64,000 bases of DNA, taken from IMG/VR virus record IMGVR_UViG_3300008050_000027, positions 1 to 64,000 of that record, one strand, 5' to 3'. Every line of letters begins with the position of its first letter. Position 1 is the stretch's first letter. Made by a program: the position numbers and the translations under genes. Positions 52,590 to 62,621 of the stretch are shown one piece after another. A model generated the notes under the pieces. The model did not search any database. It was not told the DNA's origin and saw nothing but the letters and a program-made list of their open reading frames with translations. Source of the stretch: a virus.

Positions 52590-55500
52590 TTATGCATCTG
52601 AGCCGGCATTTGACACGACGAAGTCAACGCTAATGACTTCAGCAACTCTTGTGGGTTCGACGAATATCTTACCCCTGATAGTGTTATTTTCAATATCAGC
52701 CTGAGTTGTTGTTGTAGTATCAATTATAACTTTGAAACGTGCTACACCTTGTTGCTCTTGAATTCTCTGTAAGACAGGGTTAACAAGACTAGAGAACCGG
52801 TTTAGTGTTGATTCTCTATTAGGCTCAAAAATAATTTGATTTGAAATTGAACGTACTTGACGTCTGATTTCAATCATAAGTCTTCTGACATTTACTCTAT
52901 CAACTGCAGATTGTGCAGCATGCAAAGTTTTTTGCCCAAATACAACAACCCCATCACTCCCAGGGAATGAAACAAGCGGGTTGATACTAGCGTCTTGTAG
53001 TGTATCCATATTAGAACGATTCAATAATAACGAAGCATTATCCGTAGTTTGAAGTGCTCCTCTAACGAATCCTGCTGGAGCATTCCATGGGAATCCTACA
53101 GAGTCATTCAAAGAGAATGCTCCCAATACTGCAACAGACGGCGGTACTTGCGTTGGCAAATTCGTGAATGGGTTATTAATAACCACATCTGGGAAATATG
53201 CTGCAGCAAAGCTGCTATCCAAACCTCGGCCGTTAAACTGCGTCGCAGTATTTGTGACATGAACGTTTTGCACAGATGCTGTAACAACGGCATTGATTTC
53301 ATCACGCTCTTCTACATCCATGATATACAGAGCATCGAATCTATCATTTTCGACTGTATCAACACCAGCATCGGATACGACTGAATGTCTAATTCCGGGA
53401 ATCGCAAGAAGCTTGATATCGACGTCAGTCGTATCACCCATTATCTGCAGTCCCTTTCTATACGACTTCACAGTTGAACCGTTATTTAGATGTCTTGCTG
53501 AATCATCCATTTCTTGCTTCACAGCAATATTGGTTAGCTCATTAGACTCTTTATCGAATATATTCGTTCCATCATAACCACCCTGGACAAAGAAGTTGAA
53601 CTTAGCGATCGTTCTAACAGTTAAATCTCCGAAGTCTGTAGCAACGCTTAACGCTCTCGTCTTGTTCGCAGCATTGGCGCTGATTTGACCATTTCTTACA
53701 TACGACATGCTTGCAAGTTCTTTTGCATCAACTATACCGTTCGATGCTGTTCTAACCTGGATTCTGTCTAGTGAGAAAATGTTATTATTATATAAATCAC
53801 TATCTAAAACAGTTCCATTAGAGTTAGCAACACCTGCGTTTTCCCCGACCTGGACATTTCTCAATGATGTCTGGAAATTTGGGAAATACTTAGTCAAACT
53901 TCTGATTGTCTTATTCTCAACTTTCGATGAGTTAGGCTCCGTAAGTGATGTTTTTTGTGTAAACTGGACTCCCCAATAAAGTGACTTATTGACAATGACC
54001 TTTGGATCAATTCCTTGTGCAATATTATCTCTAAATGGGATTGGTAATTCGACGACCCTCTTTAAGCCTTCGTTGCCATAGTCAGTCAAGCCTGCAGAAG
54101 CAGCAGTAGAACCACTAATTGCCGTTAGAGGATCAGAGCCTGAGGTTATTAAGTGTGCAGGCCCTCTAAAGCCAATGGGTAATGATGTAGGGCTTATCTC
54201 TTCGTCGTCAACCCTTTGATCAATCGCAACCCTAATTAGATTTGAAACATTAGGATATTTGCCTTCAACAACAAGCTTTTGGCCAGATGAATTTTTGTCA
54301 AAATCATAATATGCATTCAAATCGCCAATCCGGCGCCCGATATAGTTTTGTGATGTAGGATCAAGGTTAAGCCCGGAAAAGCTTTCCAAGATTACACGGT
54401 TCTCATCAGTATCACCGAACCTTCTTACAAGAAGGTCAAACGTACCGAATTGGTCATCATTAACGTTTGACTTTGCAATATTCTGAATTGATATCTTATA
54501 TTTCTCGTTAGACTCGCGGCCATCCGACAGCATAAAGACTCTAAACAGATTTATTGGGTTTCCACCAAACTTTTGTGAAATTACTGTAGGCGATGAAGGA
54601 GTCGAATACCTATCTTCAAAGTTTTCGTAATTTGGTGCTGTAGTTGCGCCAGTATTTCTAGGTGCAGAGCCTGTAAGCAAAAATGCTACTGGCTCTTTTG
54701 ATGCAGCCGAAGCAGCATAGTTACCAGCAGCGATGACTCCAGTACCCGTTACTGCAGCATATGATGGATGAATATCATAGTGTGAGTAAAGATAATGGCC
54801 AGCAACCTCAATCTTCGTAGGGTCTTGGTTTAATACATTACCGAGGTAATTAGGTGCAGTCTGATCAAACGATGCTGTTATAACATTCGGATATGATGCA
54901 TCATTTCCCTTATGACCATTAAGCAATAATACAAAGTTTTGATTTCCGCCTAATAAATCAACAGAGCCCGTCATAGCCCCATTTGGTCCTGCAGACGTTG
55001 CGACCTGCGCGACAGCAGGGGCTCCAGATGGAGACACTGAGGATGAAAGCATTGGTACAACACCAGATGCTGCCATCACTATACCCCTAACAATCGGGAC
55101 TGCGACAGCAACAGTTGCAGTTCTGTGTGCAATACCTGCATCAGAGAAAATGGATGAACCATTTGACTCAGACATGTATGTTCCCAAAATGTGCATTCTG
55201 CCTTTTGGACCAGTGCTATTTGCGTATGCGTTATCACCGAGGTTACCATTAGCTCCCGGAATCTGTTGCCCGACAACAAACCCAGCACCTTCTACGCTAC
55301 CAAGATTATTTCCAGTTGTAAGCCTCTTTTCTCCGCGACCTGCGCCAAGAACTCTTAAGAAGGTTACAGCCCGAGCATTACGTAACCATTCAGCTACAGC
55401 AATCGGCCCGAACTTTGTTCCATCAGAACCGCCGAATTTAACAACGAAATCCGGAAGTGATCCAACAGTAACTGGAACGAACGCAGGACCACGCTCTGCG

Positions 55501-55607
55501 GCACCAATAACACCGGCAGGAACGCCTACAGGCGTTACATTTTGCGGACCGGTTAAATCTATTTCTCTGACGCTTACGCCAGGTGATCTTCCACTAAGTT
55601 CGACCAT
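52590..55607 (-). CDS. Tail sheath protein, copy 1
   Basis: The 1005-residue protein is a contractile sheath subunit: RSPGVSVREIDLT and GVPAGVIGAAERGPAFVPVT at the N-terminus, GFPWNAPAGFVRGAL and VVVFGQKTL in the C-terminal domain, VNVRRLMIEIRR and the ending DIENNTIRGKI with VISVDFVVSNAG. T4 gp18 has 659 residues, so about 350 extra residues, probably surface domains, are present. It lies next to a second sheath gene with matching ends. Confidence 0.92.
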   Translation of the reverse strand: MVELSGRSPGVSVREIDLTGPQNVTPVGVPAGVIGAAERGPAFVPVTVGSLPDFVVKFGGSDGTKFGPIAVAEWLRNARAVTFLRVLGAGRGEKRLTTGNNLGSVEGAGFVVGQQIPGANGNLGDNAYANSTGPKGRMHILGTYMSESNGSSIFSDAGIAHRTATVAVAVPIVRGIVMAASGVVPMLSSSVSPSGAPAVAQVATSAGPNGAMTGSVDLLGGNQNFVLLLNGHKGNDASYPNVITASFDQTAPNYLGNVLNQDPTKIEVAGHYLYSHYDIHPSYAAVTGTGVIAAGNYAASAASKEPVAFLLTGSAPRNTGATTAPNYENFEDRYSTPSSPTVISQKFGGNPINLFRVFMLSDGRESNEKYKISIQNIAKSNVNDDQFGTFDLLVRRFGDTDENRVILESFSGLNLDPTSQNYIGRRIGDLNAYYDFDKNSSGQKLVVEGKYPNVSNLIRVAIDQRVDDEEISPTSLPIGFRGPAHLITSGSDPLTAISGSTAASAGLTDYGNEGLKRVVELPIPFRDNIAQGIDPKVIVNKSLYWGVQFTQKTSLTEPNSSKVENKTIRSLTKYFPNFQTSLRNVQVGENAGVANSNGTVLDSDLYNNNIFSLDRIQVRTASNGIVDAKELASMSYVRNGQISANAANKTRALSVATDFGDLTVRTIAKFNFFVQGGYDGTNIFDKESNELTNIAVKQEMDDSARHLNNGSTVKSYRKGLQIMGDTTDVDIKLLAIPGIRHSVVSDAGVDTVENDRFDALYIMDVEERDEINAVVTASVQNVHVTNTATQFNGRGLDSSFAAAYFPDVVINNPFTNLPTQVPPSVAVLGAFSLNDSVGFPWNAPAGFVRGALQTTDNASLLLNRSNMDTLQDASINPLVSFPGSDGVVVFGQKTLHAAQSAVDRVNVRRLMIEIRRQVRSISNQIIFEPNRESTLNRFSSLVNPVLQRIQEQQGVARFKVIIDTTTTTQADIENNTIRGKIFVEPTRVAEVISVDFVVSNAGSDA

Positions 55608-55644
55608 CGTTTATCTCATCTCCTAAGGTTAACCCTTAAGCCCC

Positions 55645-58600
55645 TTACTCTGCGAAACTTACGCCCGCGTTCGTTATAATAAAATCAATCGCAACAAACT
55701 CTACAGTTCTGGTTGGTACCAGTTCAATACGCCCATTAAGTTTATTATTCTCAATGTCATCCTGCGTATTGTTAGTTTCGTTCATAACAACTTTGAATTT
55801 CTCTATTCCTGCCTGCATTTGTACAAGAGCTAGCCTAGGTGTAATTTGATTTACCCAGCGTGCCCTTGTTTGAGGCGTGTTCTGTTCAAATACGAATCCT
55901 GCTCTCGAAATATCAGAAACTATTCTCTTTACTTCAAGTAACATTCTTCTAACATTCACTCTATCAAGTGCCGACTTTGCTTGCTGCATTGTCTTTTGCC
56001 CAAATATTACGAATGTGGGCGAAGTTCCCTGTCTAGGGAAGTTTGCGATAGGATTAATATTTGACTCTTGTAATCTATCTCGATCACCTTTATTCAATCG
56101 TACATCAGTATTCGAAACAAAATCAAGAGCACCACGATTGAATCCAGCTGGAGCAAACCATGGGAATCCGACCTTATCATTATACGCCAACGCCCCAAGC
56201 GCAGCTACTGAAGGCGGTACTTTTACCTTTTTGCTTGTCACACTATCTGTAATTACGACATCTGGGAAATACGCAGAAACATAGTTATTATCAAGTGCAC
56301 GAGTATCAAGTTGTTCTGATGTTTTCTCTACATCAGGTTTAGTACTATCAGTATCAAATAATCTTGTAGTGTTCTCGTCGTATCCAACAAGGTCTTGTAA
56401 ATAAATGGCGAGACCATACTCTTTGATTCTAGTTGCAGCATGATCTGTGATAAAGGAATCCCTTATTCCTGGAATCGCAAGGATATTTGTGTTAACAGTT
56501 AGTTCATCTGTCATAATCCTTGATGCTGCACGATATGAGAATACTGTATTGTTTTCTTGACCAGCCCCCGCGATATTAGTCGTTAAACCAGGTGACGTGT
56601 AAGCAGAATTTGCGCCTCCACCTGTATCACTAGATGATGCTTTATCATTTAATCTTGATGCATCAACATCTAATATATTAACGCCATCATAGCCGCCAGC
56701 CATAAAGTTAGTAAACTTTGTGAAACTAGAGAACTTATTAAACTCTGCTGATGACGTTAGGTTTACCAATGTACCAAGCGTAACCCTGTTAACGGCTAGG
56801 CTATCAACCACTCTGTAATCATTAGGGTTTGGACTTCCGTTTCTAATGTATGCAGTTTCACGCATATGCTCTGCTGCAGACGCTGTAACAGCAGCAACAG
56901 ATGTGTTACTAAGTGCGACCTTCGCTAGCGAAAATTTGTTATTGCAAAAAGTATCTGCGCTTGATCCAGTAACCAATGCATCGAGCTTCGAAATTCCCAA
57001 GAACTTCGAGTATGACTTGACTAATGGGTTAATTACTGAAGATACATTTGGGTTTAGGATAGCATCTGTGATTGAACCTGTAGCAGGTACTTTCGTAAAC
57101 TTAACTCCCCAATATAATCTAGAGTCGACGATTTCTGCAGCACCTGGTTGTCCAACAAAACTTGATGCCGTAGTCGTTATTCCCTTTGTTACCTTAAATG
57201 TATGAGGAACTGGGGGAACAATAGATGATGTACCAAATAACGCCCCGATTCCAACGCCGGTCAATCTACGTGATACGCTTGTATCAGCAGCTGTATCAAC
57301 CAGCATATCATTAGTATTTAATAAAGACTGTCCCCTAAACCCAAATGGAAGTGCTGTTGCAGGAATATATCTTTTTTCTATGTCTGGATTAATTACAATT
57401 CTAACCAACGCAGACTTATTAGGGAATCTTCCTGTCACTCTTACGCGACGTTCATCTTCTCTATCAGTGTCGAAAACAAACTCTGCCTTCATATCACCGA
57501 TAACGGCAGCGACATAATTCTCGCTGCTTGGGTCCAATGAACATACTGGATATTGTTCTAAAATTTCTGGCTTAAGGTCAGTGTCATTAAATGATCTTAC
57601 CTGTACTGCGAATGTTCCATATTCATTTGCTGGATCAACAGATTTTCTAACATTTGCAATTGAAATCTTGTACTTATCATTTGCAAATTTTCCATCAGAA
57701 ATTGACTCAAAGCTAAATAAGTCATATTCTTTCGTTCCATATGGTTGCGAAATAAAATCAGTCGTTGAGGGTGTTTGGAACCTTGTATCAAACCTACCGT
57801 ATACATCTCTGAATGTTTCTGATGTATCACCTGACGTCGATGATGTGTTTGTTGTTCCTGATAGAACCATAACAGAGCCAGTCGTAGCAGACACTGGTGC
57901 TAATTCGTCTTCAACACCGAAGTCAGCGTATAACAAATGCTCTTCAGTATTGAACTTTGTAGGGTCGGTATTTAATATCTTCCCAATATAGTTGTCGCTT
58001 GTAGGATTAAATGATGCAGTAAGTACCCTAATAGCTGTTAAGCCATCAGATGTTGCATAATTTGGTGTCGAAGACGAAATAACAAGCTTAAACATCCCGT
58101 CCATTTCGCCAGCTGCAGCCAATGTAGCAACATCATCATGATCAGATATACTGGGTACAACTTCCTGAGCGCCATCAAGGACCATCATTCTTGTTCCAGA
58201 TGCGACCATAATCATAGCACGGATAAGGTTGACGTCAGTTAACCCGAATGAGTCATTATCAGTAAATACTGGATAACCAAACGCCTCATTCGCTCGTGGC
58301 GTATGTCGAGCAGCTAAGAACATCGTCCCGCCATTATCTCTAGCCCATACATCTTTACCTGCCGATGCTGCTAGCGAAAAGCCAGCATTTTTTACTGTGC
58401 CCTGTGTTCTAGTTACTTCGATATCAGTGACAGTATCATTTGCACCTGCTCCCAATACTCTCGTGTATGTAACCGCAGACCTGTGCTTTAAAAACTCATT
58501 TACTGCGTAGGGCCCAAACCTCTTTGAGTTCATTTGCCCAAACTTCGATTTAAAGTCTGGAATTGAACCCACTGTAACTGGGACAAATGCTGGACCCTTT

Positions 58601-58710
58601 TCTGCTGTACCAATGATACCTGCAGGAGTCCCTAGTGGCGCCTGTTGGCGCTGTGTTAAATCGATTTCTCTTTCAAAAAACCCCGGTGATCTAAAAGTCT
58701 GCTCTGGCAT
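55645..58710 (-). CDS. Tail sheath protein, copy 2
   Basis: The start is the ATG at 58710 (MPEQTFRSPGFFEREIDLT), with AGGAG upstream; the longer TTG start at 58719 is too close to that site. The protein shares GTPAGIIGTAEKGPAFVPVT, GFPWFAPAGFNRGAL, FVIFGQKTM and DIENNKLNGRIELVPTRTVE with copy 1, but the middle differs. Two long sheath paralogs in tandem suggest either a mixed sheath or that one copy has another job. Both are leftward, 37 bases apart. Confidence 0.92.
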   Translation of the reverse strand: MPEQTFRSPGFFEREIDLTQRQQAPLGTPAGIIGTAEKGPAFVPVTVGSIPDFKSKFGQMNSKRFGPYAVNEFLKHRSAVTYTRVLGAGANDTVTDIEVTRTQGTVKNAGFSLAASAGKDVWARDNGGTMFLAARHTPRANEAFGYPVFTDNDSFGLTDVNLIRAMIMVASGTRMMVLDGAQEVVPSISDHDDVATLAAAGEMDGMFKLVISSSTPNYATSDGLTAIRVLTASFNPTSDNYIGKILNTDPTKFNTEEHLLYADFGVEDELAPVSATTGSVMVLSGTTNTSSTSGDTSETFRDVYGRFDTRFQTPSTTDFISQPYGTKEYDLFSFESISDGKFANDKYKISIANVRKSVDPANEYGTFAVQVRSFNDTDLKPEILEQYPVCSLDPSSENYVAAVIGDMKAEFVFDTDREDERRVRVTGRFPNKSALVRIVINPDIEKRYIPATALPFGFRGQSLLNTNDMLVDTAADTSVSRRLTGVGIGALFGTSSIVPPVPHTFKVTKGITTTASSFVGQPGAAEIVDSRLYWGVKFTKVPATGSITDAILNPNVSSVINPLVKSYSKFLGISKLDALVTGSSADTFCNNKFSLAKVALSNTSVAAVTASAAEHMRETAYIRNGSPNPNDYRVVDSLAVNRVTLGTLVNLTSSAEFNKFSSFTKFTNFMAGGYDGVNILDVDASRLNDKASSSDTGGGANSAYTSPGLTTNIAGAGQENNTVFSYRAASRIMTDELTVNTNILAIPGIRDSFITDHAATRIKEYGLAIYLQDLVGYDENTTRLFDTDSTKPDVEKTSEQLDTRALDNNYVSAYFPDVVITDSVTSKKVKVPPSVAALGALAYNDKVGFPWFAPAGFNRGALDFVSNTDVRLNKGDRDRLQESNINPIANFPRQGTSPTFVIFGQKTMQQAKSALDRVNVRRMLLEVKRIVSDISRAGFVFEQNTPQTRARWVNQITPRLALVQMQAGIEKFKVVMNETNNTQDDIENNKLNGRIELVPTRTVEFVAIDFIITNAGVSFAE

Positions 58711-58773
58711 ATTATACAAGCTCCTGTCTATTGGCTACCATGCTATCAATTAATTATGATTGTCATGACATAA

Positions 58774-58793
58774 AATTTCTTTTACTAGAAATT
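58774..58793. terminator. Hairpin at the end of the tail-completion gene
   Basis: AATTTCT pairs with AGAAATT around a 6-base loop, covering the stop of the gene at 58785. On the minus strand TTATG follows. The stem is short and AT-rich. Confidence 0.35.
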
Positions 58794-60020
58794 AATATCG
58801 TCAATCTTTGTTATTAGTCTCTTACTTATCACGGTTTCTCCCTTTCTTTGGTTCCGTGAAAGTACTTTTAAGTGTCTTGTAGTATCTTTCCCTGAGAATG
58901 GATCCTTCACAATGTCTAACACTTTTAAAGTGTCAATACGCTCTGATTCTACTCGATTGCCTCTTTTATCAAGCTTATCAACATCACTCAGTATAAATTT
59001 GTCAACGTTACCAGTACCCACGGGTGATTCTGCCTGGATAGAAGCAGGGACTGTACCTTCATGTAATCCAAATGATAGCTGCGGCGCAGATAAAAATCGC
59101 CTAAATGGGATTCCTGAGCCTTTTCTTTCGATTGCATGAAAATATGCCGGAACTTTCATTGTAAATTTATACTTCACAAATCTTTCGTCACCAGTATATT
59201 CTGTGAAATTGTCTTCTGACGAAAAATCATCATCGACATACCCGACGAACCAGTACCCTTTATCTGTGTCTAATCTAAACTGGTTTCCCTGCGCATCATA
59301 TGATGTCATAAATCTTTCTATTAAAGAATTCATGTGCTGGACGTACTGTGTCCAAAATGTTATTTCATACAATGCAGTATAGAAATGCGGGAAAGGCATA
59401 GTAATGATTTCAACAATGTTTTTAGAAATATCAGGTGCTAACATTTCGCCAGTAATTGTATTGAATGTTTTTTGCTGGTGCCGCCTGCTGGCAACAGTAC
59501 CTTGGTTAGAGCCTTGGGGCGCACCATCAGAAATACGATTATTTACTGTCGCTACGTTATCTTGATTTTCTAATTGTAGCTTATTCAAAAGATTTTGAAA
59601 TTTTGGATCTTTCTTAGATAGTCTTTTTTTAATGACTATCTCGCCTGTATCTTGGCCCATACCCCTCCCGGGGATAGTACCATGCTCTGATTGTTCTATA
59701 GATGTTCTTCTTATAGAAACAAGTGGCAGAATAAATGCACCACTATTATCTTTCGGTGGCTTTCCCCGTTTTATAATAGCGAATCTTTCACCACCAGCAA
59801 AGATAGTGTCTACAGGAACCGTTTGTTGCCCAGCGGACACCTCAAGCTTCAGCTTCTTATTAAATAATGTGAACATAGCTCGATCGACATCTGCTAAGTC
59901 AGCACCCGGGATATGAAAATCTGTAGGGATATTAGTACCCTTAACACCATCAGGTAGTTTCCCTTCATCATCAATTCTATCATGGATCGAGAATGTACGA
60001 GCTGTTTTATCGTCTGTCAT
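58785..60020 (-). CDS. Tail sheath terminator-like protein (T4 gp15-type)
   Basis: The 411-residue protein includes ITMPFPHFYTALYEITFWTQ, then YVQHMNSLIERFM, and YTGDERFVKYKFTMKVPAYF, a pattern found in gp15-like proximal tail proteins of T4-type phages. An N-terminal part with IIKRGKPPKDNSGAFILPLV and a long Gln/Asn-rich linker extend it beyond the T4 protein. Gene order (neck, terminator, sheath) supports the role. GAGGTATACAG precedes the ATG. Confidence 0.6.
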   Translation of the reverse strand: MTDDKTARTFSIHDRIDDEGKLPDGVKGTNIPTDFHIPGADLADVDRAMFTLFNKKLKLEVSAGQQTVPVDTIFAGGERFAIIKRGKPPKDNSGAFILPLVSIRRTSIEQSEHGTIPGRGMGQDTGEIVIKKRLSKKDPKFQNLLNKLQLENQDNVATVNNRISDGAPQGSNQGTVASRRHQQKTFNTITGEMLAPDISKNIVEIITMPFPHFYTALYEITFWTQYVQHMNSLIERFMTSYDAQGNQFRLDTDKGYWFVGYVDDDFSSEDNFTEYTGDERFVKYKFTMKVPAYFHAIERKGSGIPFRRFLSAPQLSFGLHEGTVPASIQAESPVGTGNVDKFILSDVDKLDKRGNRVESERIDTLKVLDIVKDPFSGKDTTRHLKVLSRNQRKGETVISKRLITKIDDINF

Positions 60021-60032
60021 CTGTATACCTCA

Positions 60033-60707
60033 TTAGCTCTCATCATCATAAAATCCAGAACTTGTTTTACGCCCCTGTGAACCCTTTGGTGAAACCTCTT
60101 TTGGCCTAGAGATAGGACGTTCAAGCACACCTTTCTTTTGAAGGTCTCTAACATCGCCTGTTTCGCCTATCCTTATGTCTGTAGGGAAACCTCTCTGTTG
60201 TACAAACGTTTCTTGTACTGCATCAGGATCGGAGTATGCCTCGCTTGTAGGACCGAACAGCTTAGAAACAAACTGTGTCTTTCTTGCTTGCTTGCCGAAT
60301 ATATGCCAACCGACTGTGTGTTCAATTTCGCCATATACATTATTAGTCGTAACATACTTTGTTATTTCAAAAAATACATCACCAAAACTGAAGAAATCGC
60401 CCTCGGATAGCTCGATCTGTTTATCTAGAAGATCACGTCCATGAACCCAAACTTCAATGTCAAACATAGTCTCAGATCCAAACTCACTTGTTTTGACGAC
60501 TTCAGATTGATATTCAACCATCGCATCAAGAGCTATTGGTGTATCAAATATTTTTTCTGGAGACTCCATGTATATATCATGGACTTTCGTCTTAAGTTCA
60601 TTAATAGAGAAATAATAAATCTTTTGGCCAATGACATCTTTAATTATTTCTTTAGTAATATCACTAATGAAATCAACTTCTCTTGGAGTTATAAACAAGC
60701 GTGCCAT
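60033..60707 (-). CDS. Neck protein (T4 gp14-like)
   Basis: The 224-residue protein begins ITPREVDFISDITKEIIKDV and contains HDIYMESPEK, MVEYQSEVVKTSEFGSET and GDFFSFGDVFFEITKYV, the layout of gp14-type neck proteins, then a polar tail. It lies between the repeat protein and the sheath-terminator gene, in the order expected for neck genes. Confidence 0.6.
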   Translation of the reverse strand: MARLFITPREVDFISDITKEIIKDVIGQKIYYFSINELKTKVHDIYMESPEKIFDTPIALDAMVEYQSEVVKTSEFGSETMFDIEVWVHGRDLLDKQIELSEGDFFSFGDVFFEITKYVTTNNVYGEIEHTVGWHIFGKQARKTQFVSKLFGPTSEAYSDPDAVQETFVQQRGFPTDIRIGETGDVRDLQKKGVLERPISRPKEVSPKGSQGRKTSSGFYDDES

Positions 60708-60752
60708 CGTTAGTAATAGATATGACAGCCAACAGCAGATTATAGTTTATGG

Positions 60753-62491
60753 TTATAGCAAATTTTCGCTTGTGACCATAAAATTCTTTTCTAAATTATA
60801 TTTTGCCCATCCTCTAATCATTGCATGCTTATCATTTGCAAGAGCTGCCACAATCTCTTTGGGTGTGTGTCTATTAAATGCCACAGAAATTCTTACGTTA
60901 ACTGATCTATCTTTTGCAAGAGCAGCAAAATATCCAGGCTCCAGGGATTTACTTTTAGCTATCTCTGACCTTACTGCTGCTGCCCTGTCCTTCATTAGAA
61001 CTTTTAAAGTTTTAAGAGAGATGCTATTATTCGATGCCAAAGCAATTCTTACTTCTTTAGATTTGTCATTTACAAGAAGGTCTAAAATATGAGGTGCTAT
61101 ACTCGGGCTACCCGCGACACTCTGTCTTACTTTTGTACTTTCGTCATTCATCAAAAGCTTCAAAGTTTCCTTCGGGGTATTAGGGTTACTTGGTAAGTAG
61201 CTCCTTACAACTTCACTTTCATCATCTACAAGAAGTTTTAAAGCTCCAGGTGGTGTATTGTCATTATTGCTTATTGCGCCCCTTACGCGCCAATCTTCAT
61301 CTTTTGCAAGGTTCATTAGGATTTTGGGTGATATCTTCTTACTACGAGCTACCATTCCCCTTATTTCTGCGTCTGTATCATTCATTAGGTTGCCTAAGGT
61401 CTCTGGTGAGGTATAGCGATTAAGTGCTACTGCAAATCTTACCTCTCTATCTTCATCTTTTGCAAGGCGCTCTAAAACTTCTGTATGTTTATTTTGCTTT
61501 ATGGCTGCGGCCCTGCGGTCACTAGGATCAGCACTCTTTGACATTTTTATTGCTTGCACACTCGAGTATTCATTAATATATTCTTGAACATCATTAGATA
61601 AGTGAAGAGCATGTCGGTGGCCAATCGCATTAAGTAAAGCGAAATATGCTGGTGGTCTAAGGCCATTAGTGAGCTTTTTAAACCTAGGAACCGACGAAAC
61701 AGCTCTTTTGACGTCTGCTAGCGCTGGATGTTCCCCTATTTTTCTTGAGTGACTTTCAATTGCAGTAAGAATACTTTTTTCCTCTACTTTAAAGACTTTC
61801 TTAAAATTAAATGTTCCGTTGTTCATATTAACAGTAATGCCGCCATATCCTGGGCCTTGAACTTTCCCCTGTATTGTTCCAATTGACCACTTTCTTTTCT
61901 TGTTGTTCTTGTCGAAAACATAATAAAGAATTATGTTACCTGCAAGAACATAACTATAGAATAAATTTTCGCCTTTAGTTATTGCAGTGCACCATGTTGT
62001 GCCGCGCCCAAGCGCGCACGAAGCATCCAAACTTCTTGGCATCAGAACAACAAAATTTTCTGATTCATAAACTTTGTCAGCATCGCCAGATGCTACTTCA
62101 AAGTTTATCTTAGAATCATCCGGAAGCTCTTCAAGCTTCCGGTGCAAGTCACCAGCTGTTTTGTAACCGTTGATGTCAGCATCTCTTCCTTTTAATTTTT
62201 GGCGACTCTTTGCAGAATCAAAAGAAATGACCAAGGGAGTAATGTCTCTTAAAGGTTCTTGATTTGAACGTGAAACACGTTCAAGCCATTGAAGGTATTG
62301 TTTTAGCTTAGCTTGAGGTAGAACTTGAAGTTTTTCGAAAACTTCATCCCATTCTTCTGGAGAGCGATTTGACTTTGCTTTAATGTCATCAATGCAGCTT
62401 CAGTTAGAAGCTGCGAAACGAAACTTCGAAGATTATTTTCTGCAAGCTGATTTGAGATAACTTTTCGAAGTTCTTTGACTTTGATTAGCAT
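60753..62491 (-). pseudogene. GTTWCTA-domain protein with long LRV/HEAT repeats, paralog 3, frameshifted
   Basis: The frame from ATG at 62491 encodes the leader (MLIKVKELRKVISNQLAE to SQLLTEAA) and then loses register; the family sequence resumes at 62393 in another frame (IDDIKAKSNRSPEEWDEVF) and runs to 60753. One added base restores a chain of about 579 residues. It has the GTTWCTAITKGENLF domain and about ten 24-residue repeats of the type NPNTPKETLKLLMNDESTKV, the longest array in the family. The break lies at the end of a perfect inverted repeat (62394-62414). A TTG at 62234 could give a leaderless product. Confidence 0.7.
62394..62414. repeat. 8-bp perfect inverted repeat at the frameshift
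   Basis: GCAGCTTC and GAAGCTGC flank a 5-base loop. The related orphan copy at 51033-51053 has the same structure with one mismatch. Confidence 0.7.
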
Positions 62492-62532
62492 ATAGTATTA
62501 AATATGTAGCCAAAATCATTTTGCACCAGATA

Positions 62533-62595
62533 TCAATCAAGTTCTATAAATGTAGGATTTCCTGTGCCGACTGATTGAAATTGAATGCTTGACAT
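62533..62595 (-). CDS. Possible 20-residue peptide
   Basis: AAGGACAAATA precedes ATG at 62595, followed by MSSIQFQSVGTGNPTFIELD and a stop. It fills the gap between the neck gene and the repeat protein. The binding site and codon content support translation, but the size is too small for certainty. Function unknown. Confidence 0.35.
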   Translation of the reverse strand: MSSIQFQSVGTGNPTFIELD

Positions 62596-62621
62596 TATTT
62601 GTCCTTCTTGAGTTTAACTGA

